Shown here piece by piece: positions 6,679-13,866 of a DNA stretch of 13,866 bases. Within the stretch, counting starts at the first letter, position 1. Each line of letters starts with the position of its first letter. A program made the position numbers and the translations under genes. The notes beneath the pieces were generated by a model. That model was not told the origin of the DNA and made no database searches. It saw only the letters and a program-made list of their open reading frames with translations. Where the stretch lies: contig JAEXPO010000338.1 in the NCBI GenBank assembly GCA_023446675.1, positions 1 through 13,866 on the forward strand, in the 5' to 3' direction. The stretch comes from Bacillota bacterium. GTDB taxonomy: Bacteria > Bacillota > Clostridia > DSM-8532.

Positions 6679-7200
6679 TTATATTAATTCAGGGTTCTTT
6701 TCCACACGCAGCAATACAGCGCCCTGCCTGACCGAATCGTTTTCTACCGCACATTTCACAGAAAAGGCATCCGTATTGACAATGACAATGGCGGAGGCGA
6801 TGGAAAAACCGGCTTTTTGAATTGCGCTTCTGTCAAAGCTCATTAACAGCTGGCCTCGCTTCACCTTCTGGCCCACGCTTACCGGTACGTGAAAGCCCTG
6901 TCCCTTCATATTGACGGTATCCATTCCGATGTGCAGCAAAAGCTCAATGCCGCTGTCGCTTATAAGCCCGATGGCGTGCTTTGTGTCCGCTATCTGAGTA
7001 ACCGTGCCGTTAAATGGAGCCACGGCCTTATCAACCGAGGGAATAAGGCCGCAGCCGTTCCCCAGTATTCCCTCTGAAAAGACGCCGTCCCCGATTTCCT
7101 CTAGGGGAATGACTTTGCCGGCAAGGGGCGCGTAAACCGTGTTTGGCTCTCCTTCACCCTGTGAGCCGTAGCCAAAAAGTCTTTCAAACAGGCCTGCCAT
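6679..7200 (-). CDS. PTS EIIA component, glucose/beta-glucoside (Crr) family
   Basis: Cytoplasmic phosphotransfer protein of 173 residues that passes phosphate from HPr to the EIIB domain. It has the EIIA-Glc fold signature: VYAPLAGKVIPLEEIGDGVF at about 22-41, the two active-site histidines His75 (TKHAIGL) and His90 (LLLHIGMDTVNMKG), and GQLLMSFD near the end. The positions equal those of E. coli EIIA-Glc. In many beta-glucoside permeases this domain is fused to the C-terminus of EIIBC; here the EIIBC gene ends without it, so this gene probably supplies it. It starts only 3 bases after the stop of the 6-phospho-beta-glucosidase gene, with a GGGGG-type ribosome site inside the end of that gene. 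Confidence 0.94.
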   Translation of the reverse strand: MAGLFERLFGYGSQGEGEPNTVYAPLAGKVIPLEEIGDGVFSEGILGNGCGLIPSVDKAVAPFNGTVTQIADTKHAIGLISDSGIELLLHIGMDTVNMKGQGFHVPVSVGQKVKRGQLLMSFDRSAIQKAGFSIASAIVIVNTDAFSVKCAVENDSVRQGAVLLRVEKNPELI

Positions 7201-7203
7201 TTT

Positions 7204-8739
<1,536 letters not shown>

Positions 8740-8754
8740 TCAGCCGTAGTAAGG

Positions 8755-9681
8755 CTATAAGCCCCGCAGCCATACGGCGGCGGCGTAGATTACCGGCAGC
8801 GTGACGACGCTGAGAATTGTGCTTAAGCAAACGGTCTTGCTGGCATAGCAGGAATCCAGCTCCAGCTTTTGAGTGTAGGCCGCCACATTGGAGCCCACCG
8901 GTGCGGCTGCGGCCAGCAAAAGCGGAAGGCTCACTGGCCACAGGCTTTCAGGCAGCAGCATAAGCATTAAAAGAGTAACGCCGGGAATCAGCAGAAGCCG
9001 TACCGCGGAGCACAAGTAAGCCGCCTTATCCGTAAAGATTTCCTTAAGCTTCGTCTGACCGAGAAATACTCCTAAAACAATCATTGCCACCGGCGCGTTG
9101 CAGCCTGCTATGGCGGATACGCAGGAGGCGGCGATTTGGGGCAGCTTAAGCTGGGTGGCAAAAATGAGCAGCCCCAGCAAAAAAGCAATAATCAGTGGGC
9201 TGGTGATAAGCGCCCGGGGCGACATTTTCTTTTTGTCGCCCGTCAGCAGCACCTGGCCGTAGGTCCACTGCAGAACATTCAATAAGGCAACCATGCCCAC
9301 GATGTAACGGACGCTGTCGCCGCCTAAGACACCGGCTATCAGAGGAATTCCCATAAAACCCGCATTTGAGAAGCTGGCGGCAAAATTGTCGATGGGCCGT
9401 TTGGAGAAAACCAGCCGCGCAATGAGCATGGAAACCGCCAGCACCGCCGCTCCAAGTAAAAGGGACAAAAGAATTCTGCGGGTGGTTTCCTCGTTTCGCT
9501 CAATGCTGAAGGAATTCACAATCACACAGGGGAGAATGACGTACAAAAGAAGGTGGGTTAAAGCCAGGCTTCCCTGCCGGGTGATAAGGCTTGTGCGGTA
9601 CAGGATCCAGCCGATTCCGATATAAAGGAGCATTTGCAGCATTTGTTTTAAAAGAATTCCTGATGTAGACAGTATTTCCAT
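8755..9681 (-). CDS. AEC-family (auxin efflux carrier) membrane transporter
   Basis: Integral membrane protein of 308 residues with about ten hydrophobic segments, of the AEC/bile-acid-sodium-symporter-like fold. Family marks are FSNAGFMGIPLIAGVLGG at about 105-122 and the C-terminal APVGSNVAAYTQKLELDSCY. Bacterial members move small organic acids such as malate or malonate, but most are uncharacterised. The ATG is 2 bases after the stop of the deacetylase gene with a GAGG within its last codons, so the two are translationally coupled. In this PTS operon it could export an acid or aglycone released from the substrate; that is inference from position only. Family call is good, substrate unknown. 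Confidence 0.85.
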   Translation of the reverse strand: MEILSTSGILLKQMLQMLLYIGIGWILYRTSLITRQGSLALTHLLLYVILPCVIVNSFSIERNEETTRRILLSLLLGAAVLAVSMLIARLVFSKRPIDNFAASFSNAGFMGIPLIAGVLGGDSVRYIVGMVALLNVLQWTYGQVLLTGDKKKMSPRALITSPLIIAFLLGLLIFATQLKLPQIAASCVSAIAGCNAPVAMIVLGVFLGQTKLKEIFTDKAAYLCSAVRLLLIPGVTLLMLMLLPESLWPVSLPLLLAAAAPVGSNVAAYTQKLELDSCYASKTVCLSTILSVVTLPVIYAAAVWLRGL

Positions 9682-9683
9682 TA

Positions 9684-10436
9684 TTAAACCTCATTATAGG
9701 AAATGCATTGGACATTGTGCCGGTCAAGCCAGCTTTTTACCGTGGGATCGCACAGCATTTCCACTTCCTTGGTACGGTTGACGGTAAGGCTGGAGGAACG
9801 CAGCAGGTAAGCATCCAGATAGCCAGGATGGCAAACGTACAGGTTAGGCATATCCTCCCGTGCCTCAAGGACGGCCTTTTGAAGACTCTGTACCGCGTCA
9901 TAGGCCGGATCCATGCTGTCCATGGGACAGCGGTTCACCGCTCGCCCGCCGATTTGCATTTCCTCGCCCGGCATGACCATGCTGCTGTACTTTAGGCCGT
10001 GGCGCAGCGCAACCTCTTTGAGCCCCCTCATAAAGGCGGCGCTGCGTACGGCATGCCCCTCAAAATAATCGGGTTCCCGGCCCGTGAGCTCCTGGAAGCG
10101 GTTATATTGCGCTTCTATCTCCAAAACAACCTCCTTCGCGTCCACAAAATCCTCTTTGGCGCTGCGGTAAACCCGGCTGCTTTTAAACATTCCGTTTTCG
10201 TCTACCAGGCTCGGAATCTTTGAAGGATCGGAGACAGGGACACCCACACAAATATTTGTGTGCTGACCCAGGCAGATGTCCAGGCCTCTTAAAAGCGACA
10301 GGCCGTGTTCCGCAGCCGTCATATTCGGCATCAGTCCGACACTTCGGATAAGGCCCTCCTTGACGGTTTTTGCAATTCCTAAGTTTACCGCTTCGGAGTA
10401 TCCTAAATCATCCGCTCGTAGCAACAGGTGTATCAT
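9684..10436 (-). CDS. YdjC/ChbG-family carbohydrate deacetylase-like protein
   Basis: Cytoplasmic metal-dependent deacetylase-like protein, 250 residues. E. coli ChbG removes one acetyl group from chitobiose-6-phosphate after PTS uptake; this family member is placed similarly in a PTS/phosphoglucosidase operon. Visible marks: RADDLGYSEAVNLGI with the Asp9-Asp10 pair (base and metal ligand), a histidine at 59 (GQHTNIC, in place of the common GLHLNL), a histidine at 128 (DYFEGHAV, in place of HIDSHHH-type motifs) and CHPGYLD at 202-208. GGGAG lies 7 nt before the ATG. The metal ligands appear present but flanking motifs differ from ChbG, so the true substrate may be a different acylated phosphosugar. 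It is coupled to the AEC transporter gene that follows. Confidence 0.85.
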   Translation of the reverse strand: MIHLLLRADDLGYSEAVNLGIAKTVKEGLIRSVGLMPNMTAAEHGLSLLRGLDICLGQHTNICVGVPVSDPSKIPSLVDENGMFKSSRVYRSAKEDFVDAKEVVLEIEAQYNRFQELTGREPDYFEGHAVRSAAFMRGLKEVALRHGLKYSSMVMPGEEMQIGGRAVNRCPMDSMDPAYDAVQSLQKAVLEAREDMPNLYVCHPGYLDAYLLRSSSLTVNRTKEVEMLCDPTVKSWLDRHNVQCISYNEV

Positions 10437-10465
10437 AGCCTTACTCCCTTTTTAAGAAAATTTTA

Positions 10466-11863
10466 TTAGGCGGCTTTCTTTTTTTCGTTTCCGAAACCCA
10501 TAAGATAAACCGCCGCAGCCGAGCTGAGCATGGATATAACGCATGCAATGGTACCGTTCAATAAATTTGCGGTGGTGCTGCCGGAAAAGCGGAGCACGCC
10601 GAGAAAGTTGGACGAGGCCATGAGGTAAGAGGAAACATGGGTAAGGCCCGCATAAAGGCCGCCGATTCCGGCTCCGATAGACATGCCGATGAAAGGGCGC
10701 TTGTACTTGAGCCCCACGCCATACAGCACAGGCTCGGTTACGCCGCCTATGAGGCCTGAAATGAAATACCCCAGGCTGATGGCCTTTTCGTCCCTGTTTT
10801 TAATCCGAAGGAAGGCTCCGAGCGCCATTCCGCAGGCAGCCCAGGTTGCGATGTGCCCGGCAGTTAAAAACAGGGGATCGTTGCCGCCGGCCATAACGGT
10901 GGTCATTGCGGTAATCACAAGCACTACATGCATACCTGACATAACCAGGTATTCCCAGAGCATGGCCACCACCACCACCGCGACAAATCCGCCAAAGTCG
11001 CCGAAGGCTACCAAAAGCTTTGCGATGTAGTCCCCCACAAAGGTTCCCGCAGGAGCCAGCAGGCACAGGGAAAGGGGAACCATAACGGTAATGGTTAAAA
11101 ACGGTGTGAAAATGGTGGAAAGGGTTTCCGGGACATGCTTTTTGAAAAAGCGTTCCACATAGCTCATGACCCAAATGGTAAGGAGAATGGGCAGCACGGT
11201 CTGCGTGTAATTATGCACGGAGGCGGGAATGCCGAAAACCGTAAAGGCCGTCCCTTCTGTCGCAAGCTTCAATAAGCCCGGAGCGATAAGGATGCCGCCC
11301 ATGAACATGCCCAGAATGGGTGTGACACCGATTTTTTTAGCCGCCGCATAGCCCACATAAATGGGCAGGAAATAAAAGCCCGCGTTATAGAGGAAATTTA
11401 AAAGAATATACAGGTCGCTTGTAGCCGGGATCCAACCCAGAAGATCCGGCCCGAACACAGCCAGTACGGTTTTAAACAAACCGGCGGTGATAAGCACCGG
11501 GATAATCGGCGTCAGGGAACCGGCAAGATAATTCAGTATATTATTGCCGATCTTCTTCGGTGTGAGCTTTTCCTTGTGCGTATCCAGATTCTCATCAAGA
11601 GCGGCTTCCGCCCTGAATCCGCCCGCAGCGCATATTTCCGCGTAAACCTTAGGAACGTTTTGGCCAATGATCACCTGAAACTGTCCGCCGGATTCCACTG
11701 CCCCAATTACGCCGTCAATTTTCTTTAGCCCCTCCTTGTCGGGAAGGCTGTTGTCCTTAAGGTTGAAGCGAAGCCTCGTCATACAGTGGTTTACAAAGGA
11801 TACATTGTCCTTTCCACCTACGGCGGCCAGAACCTGCTCCGCAATTTTCTTATTATCAGCCAT
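10466..11863 (-). CDS. PTS beta-glucoside-type transporter EIIBC
   Basis: Membrane permease of the PTS glucose superfamily, 465 residues, that imports and phosphorylates its sugar. The EIIB domain (about 1-85) has the phosphocysteine Cys27 in NHCMTRLRFNL and GAVESGGQFQVIIG. The EIIC domain (about 105-455) is strongly hydrophobic and has the substrate-site motif GGVTEPVLYG at 373-382. The protein ends GFGNEKKKAA with no EIIA domain; a separate EIIA gene lies downstream in the operon. AAGGAG lies 8 nt before the ATG. The gene follows a RAT/terminator, so its expression should depend on antitermination by the LicT-like protein. The family suggests beta-glucosides such as arbutin, salicin or cellobiose, but neighbours hint at an acylated substrate. 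Confidence 0.93.
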   Translation of the reverse strand: MADNKKIAEQVLAAVGGKDNVSFVNHCMTRLRFNLKDNSLPDKEGLKKIDGVIGAVESGGQFQVIIGQNVPKVYAEICAAGGFRAEAALDENLDTHKEKLTPKKIGNNILNYLAGSLTPIIPVLITAGLFKTVLAVFGPDLLGWIPATSDLYILLNFLYNAGFYFLPIYVGYAAAKKIGVTPILGMFMGGILIAPGLLKLATEGTAFTVFGIPASVHNYTQTVLPILLTIWVMSYVERFFKKHVPETLSTIFTPFLTITVMVPLSLCLLAPAGTFVGDYIAKLLVAFGDFGGFVAVVVVAMLWEYLVMSGMHVVLVITAMTTVMAGGNDPLFLTAGHIATWAACGMALGAFLRIKNRDEKAISLGYFISGLIGGVTEPVLYGVGLKYKRPFIGMSIGAGIGGLYAGLTHVSSYLMASSNFLGVLRFSGSTTANLLNGTIACVISMLSSAAAVYLMGFGNEKKKAA

Positions 11864-11925
11864 GGTGTCCTCTCCTTTATTTTTTATATATTGCCAAAGG
11901 CAGGCGCGCTTCTGCCGTTTTGCCG

Positions 11926-11983
11926 AAAAAAAACCTCCGGCTGAGCAAAAGGATCCCTGTCCCTTTACTCATTTGCCGGAGGT
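11926..11983 (-). terminator. Intrinsic terminator t2 between licT and EIIBC
   Basis: On the - strand ACCTCCGGC (11975-11983) pairs perfectly with GCCGGAGGT (11933-11941), and TTTTTTT follows. The long interior adds TGAG/CTCA and AAAGG/CCTTT pairs, making one extended hairpin. Its 5' arm begins with the ACC that also closes RAT2, so the antiterminator and terminator folds exclude each other. A small GGCAG/CTGCC hairpin (11899-11916) lies further downstream in the leader. Confidence 0.88.
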
Positions 11984-12006
11984 AATGCCCTTTTAGGTTA
12001 CAATCC
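11981..12006 (-). promoter_or_regulatory. RAT2 ribonucleic antiterminator site overlapping the licT stop
   Basis: On the - strand the site reads GGATTGTAAC, then CTAAAAG, then GGCATTACC. It shares GGATTGTAAC and GGCATTACC with RAT1 and matches the general GGATTGTTAC...GGCAAAACC form of LicT/SacY/BglG targets. The TAA stop of the licT gene (11998-12000) lies inside it. Bound by the active antiterminator, it would prevent terminator t2 and permit transcription of the PTS genes. Confidence 0.85.
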
Positions 12007-12834
12007 TTCCTTGGTGCAAATGCGATTCACATGCAGCATTAAATAAAGCCGTTCTTCATTATTCAAATCAACATGGCAGCTGTCTTTCAGGTAGTCGCCA
12101 ATCCTGTTTACACAGGCCGCCACGTCAGGAAATCCTTCCTGCATACCGGCATACATCTGAAAATTATCGCTGTCCATCATTTTCTTATCATAAATGCGCT
12201 GGAACAGATAATACAGATGGGTTGCGAACCTTGCGTAGTTGAAGCTCTCACGCTCTACGGTAAAGCCAAAGGCTTGCTCCACAATATCTGTTATCCTGCG
12301 CAGCATCTCCTCGTAGGTTCGCTGCACCTCCCCAGAGGGCTCGGTTTTCCATTGTACTTTCGAGTTTACCAGGTTCAGCGCAATGCCTGCCGCTTCTTCC
12401 TCCGGAAGGATAATACGATAGTCCTTCCGAATCTGCTTGAGGGCATACAGCCCGATCTTAATTTCCTTCGGATACATCTGCGCCACATCATAATACAGGG
12501 GAAGCTGTACCCGAATGCCTTTTCTGTGTCGTTCCAGAGCAAAAGCGATGTGATCCGCCAGCGTCAGCACGACATTTGGATTCAACTGATAAGGAAGCTC
12601 ATCTGACGCCTTGTCAATCAGTTGTATGCTCAGCGCCAGCACATCCTCCGAAAGTTCACGAAGCAACGGAAGGTACTTTACATCCAGCTCATAAAAGGTG
12701 CGGTCAATTTCGCTTAATGCCAGTGTCCGAGGCATGACCCCGAAACCGATGCCCTTTCCCAGTGCAATAACCCTGCGGCCGCTGCTATCCGCGCATAGAG
12801 CCACATTATTGTTAATCTTTTGAATGGCCCGCAC
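11998..12834 (-). CDS. licT: LicT/BglG-family PRD transcriptional antiterminator
   Basis: RNA-binding antiterminator that, when activated, stabilises RAT hairpins and lets transcription pass terminators. The CAT RNA-binding domain is at 1-55 (MRAIQKINNN, GRRVIALGKGIGFG), PRD1 at about 65-165 and PRD2 at about 170-278. Conserved PRD histidines visible: His95 (LADHIAFALER), His206 (ARFATHLYYLFQR) and His268 (LMLHVNRI). The fourth, second in PRD1, is Asn154 (IALNLVNSK where LicT has ALHxVN). I chose the GTG at 12834: it gives the family N-terminus and 278 residues and has AAGGGGG 8 nt upstream; a TTG at 12861 sits in the terminator T-tract. First gene of the PTS operon, flanked by two RAT/terminators, so it probably controls itself and all genes downstream. 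Confidence 0.94.
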   Translation of the reverse strand: MRAIQKINNNVALCADSSGRRVIALGKGIGFGVMPRTLALSEIDRTFYELDVKYLPLLRELSEDVLALSIQLIDKASDELPYQLNPNVVLTLADHIAFALERHRKGIRVQLPLYYDVAQMYPKEIKIGLYALKQIRKDYRIILPEEEAAGIALNLVNSKVQWKTEPSGEVQRTYEEMLRRITDIVEQAFGFTVERESFNYARFATHLYYLFQRIYDKKMMDSDNFQMYAGMQEGFPDVAACVNRIGDYLKDSCHVDLNNEERLYLMLHVNRICTKEGL

Positions 12835-12859
12835 GCTGTCAGCCCCCTTGCTATAAAAC

Positions 12860-12911
12860 AAAAAAACTCACCAAAAGCATATAACGGCAGAATAAACTGC
12901 TCGTATGGTAA
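12860..12911 (-). terminator. Intrinsic terminator t1 in the licT leader
   Basis: On the - strand an imperfect hairpin pairs TTACC with GGTGA and, further in, GCAG with CTGC around a TTTATT loop, with extra pairs (CG/CG, ATA/TAT) and bulges between. GTTTTTTTG follows. The 5' arm starts inside the 3' half of RAT1, so folding of RAT1 would block it. Stem pairing was worked out by eye and is less regular than t2. Confidence 0.7.
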
Positions 12912-12933
12912 TGCCTCTGAAGAGTTACAATCC
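12907..12933 (-). promoter_or_regulatory. RAT1 ribonucleic antiterminator site in the licT leader
   Basis: On the - strand the site reads GGATTGTAAC, TCTTCAGA, GGCATTACC. It folds with a CTC/GAG upper stem and GG/CC at the base around asymmetric loops, in the general form of LicT/BglG RAT RNAs. It begins only a few bases from the predicted transcription start and overlaps the terminator t1 arm. It implies that the antiterminator gene is under its own control. Confidence 0.87.
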
Positions 12934-12943
12934 AACTGCTTTA

Positions 12944-12972
12944 AGTATATTATTTGGCAAAGAGGGTGTCAA
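12944..12972 (-). promoter_or_regulatory. Sigma-A-type promoter of the PTS operon
   Basis: On the - strand a perfect -35 TTGACA (12967-12972) and a -10 TATACT (12944-12949, 5 of 6 bases) are separated by exactly 17 nt. The start would fall near 12937, so the RNA would begin just before RAT1. I saw no good CcpA (cre) box around it, although none can be excluded by eye. Confidence 0.85.
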
Positions 12973-13136
12973 TCATGCAAGATGCCAAAAGATTGTCCGA
13001 GTTTTGTGCATAATGCATAAAAAATAGCTTCTGAGACTTGAAATAATGTAAATAATAGAGGGAGAAAAAGCATATCTATTTCAAATTGTAGTATGATGGA
13101 AAGAGCAGGTAAAAAAACCCGCAAAGGAGGATTCTT
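12973..13136. other. Rest of the divergent intergenic region
   Basis: Together with the promoter, RAT1 and t1, this completes the 302-base gap between licT and the YhhN-family gene. It is AT-rich and holds the strong ribosome site AAAGGAGG (13123-13130) six bases before the + strand ATG. A -10-like TATGAT is at 13092-13097, without a convincing -35. A TGCATAATGCATA palindromic stretch lies at about 13007-13019. No gene is seen. Confidence 0.5.
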
Positions 13137-13793
13137 ATGTGGTGGATAGTTATGGCTGTCTTTTTTGCTTCTCTGGGCCTTTTTCTTTTTGGGGCCCAAA
13201 AACGGATAGAATGGCTGATGTATCTGACAAAGCCCCTTCTGACAGCTTCCCTTTTACTCTTTTATACCGGGAGGGCGGAAAGCGTTGACCCTCTTGTGGT
13301 GCTTGCGCTTCTGGGAGGTTTAGCCGGGGATGTTTTTTTGATGCTCCCGGAGAGGGGGTACCTGTTCCATTTTGGCTTAGTCTCTTTTCTGGCGGGCCAT
13401 ATTTGCTATATCCTTGCCTTTCTTGAGGGGGCCGAGCCGTTGAACCGCCTGGGAGGATGGTTTTTCCCCCTTGCCATACCCTATGTTGCTGCCGGTATTC
13501 TTATTTTTAAAAGGCTTAAGCCTAACGCAGGAAAGCTGGCACCCTTTGTATTAGCTTATATTGGGGTGATTATAGGTATGGGCCTTGCCAGCCTCACAAC
13601 CATAGGAGGAGCTCCCGGAGCAGCCTTTTTGATTCCTGTTGCCGGTTCCCTGCTGTTTATTGCTTCAGATACCTGTCTGGCTTTTGCCCGTTTTACCTGT
13701 AAAAGGTGCAGGACTTCCACGGTCATGATTACCTATGGCCTGGCTCAGCTTCTTCTGACGCTGTATTTTACGTTTTTTAGGGGGTTGAGTTGA
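13137..13793 (+). CDS. YhhN/TMEM86-family (lysoplasmalogenase-like) membrane protein
   Basis: Integral membrane protein of 218 residues with about eight hydrophobic segments. The family includes eukaryotic lysoplasmalogenase TMEM86B, which cleaves the vinyl ether of lysoplasmalogens; some anaerobic Clostridia make plasmalogens, so such a role is possible but unproven for bacterial members. Family marks: TKPLLTASLL (31-40), LAGDVFLML (62-70) with the conserved Asp, SFLAGHICYILAF (83-95), GSLLFIASDTCLAF (170-183) with the second conserved Asp, and ITYGLAQLLLTLYF near the end. AAAGGAGG six bases upstream fixes the start. It is divergent from the PTS operon and shows no functional link to it. Only a weak hairpin (TTGCTT/AAGCAA) follows before the window ends. 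Confidence 0.87.
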   Translation: MWWIVMAVFFASLGLFLFGAQKRIEWLMYLTKPLLTASLLLFYTGRAESVDPLVVLALLGGLAGDVFLMLPERGYLFHFGLVSFLAGHICYILAFLEGAEPLNRLGGWFFPLAIPYVAAGILIFKRLKPNAGKLAPFVLAYIGVIIGMGLASLTTIGGAPGAAFLIPVAGSLLFIASDTCLAFARFTCKRCRTSTVMITYGLAQLLLTLYFTFFRGLS

Positions 13794-13866
13794 GGAACAG
13801 TACTTTTGCTTCGGAATATGAAAGCAATGTGGCGAGATGATGGGTAGAAGCAGATCAGCACTCAAT

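Noticed and set aside
11899..11916. Small GGCAG/CTGCC hairpin before EIIBC as a third RAT
   Set aside because: It lacks the GGATTGT and GGCATTACC blocks and overlaps no terminator; probably only leader structure.
12073..12606. + strand open frame (177 codons) opposite licT
   Set aside because: Antisense to the PRD regulator, with no recognisable domain and no initiation signal.
12835..12861. Extension of the antiterminator to the TTG at 12861
   Set aside because: This TTG is part of the terminator T-tract; the GTG at 12834 has a good ribosome site and gives the family N-terminus.
12934..13020. CcpA-binding cre box near the PTS promoter
   Set aside because: I looked for a TGWAANCGNTNWCA-like palindrome and found none convincing; a matrix search would settle it.

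Overview
The window looks like a Clostridia-type Firmicute, with roughly balanced base composition. The reasons are strong AGGAGG-type ribosome binding sites, TTG and GTG starts, a LicT/BglG antiterminator and PTS proteins of clostridial type. The species cannot be named from the sequence. The window holds 13 protein genes and no RNA genes.

Left part (1-3240, + strand): the end of a carbohydrate ABC transporter operon. It contains a solute-binding protein cut by the window edge and two MalF/MalG-type permeases; no ATPase gene is present. A 41-bp tandem duplication covers the stop codon of the binding protein gene. The operon ends in a perfect 9-bp hairpin that also forms the end of a convergent LacI-family regulator gene (3224-4231, - strand), which probably controls the transporter.

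Middle and right part (12972 down to 4512, - strand): a self-contained beta-glucoside-type PTS operon. In transcription order it has a sigma-A-type promoter, a RAT antiterminator site with terminator, a licT-like antiterminator gene, a second RAT with a stronger terminator, EIIBC, a YdjC/ChbG-like deacetylase, an AEC-family membrane transporter, a GH1 6-phospho-beta-glucosidase, a separate glucose-family EIIA, HPr (ptsH) and Enzyme I (ptsI). The operon therefore encodes every step from PEP to imported phosphosugar, plus its own regulator. The twin RAT/terminators flank the regulator gene as in the E. coli bgl operon. The HPr keeps His15 but has Arg where the regulatory Ser46 should be. The antiterminator has Asn at one of its four conserved PRD histidine positions.

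Repeats: a dispersed element of about 90 bp occurs twice, in opposite orientation and about 88-90% identical, upstream of lacI and between ptsH and ptsI. One end carries a small GCGGGC-GTT-GCCCGC palindrome, tandemly repeated three times next to ptsH. I do not recognise this element. A C-rich, G-poor transcript segment follows ptsI.

Far right (13137-13793, + strand): a YhhN/TMEM86-family membrane protein gene, divergent from the PTS operon and probably unrelated to it.
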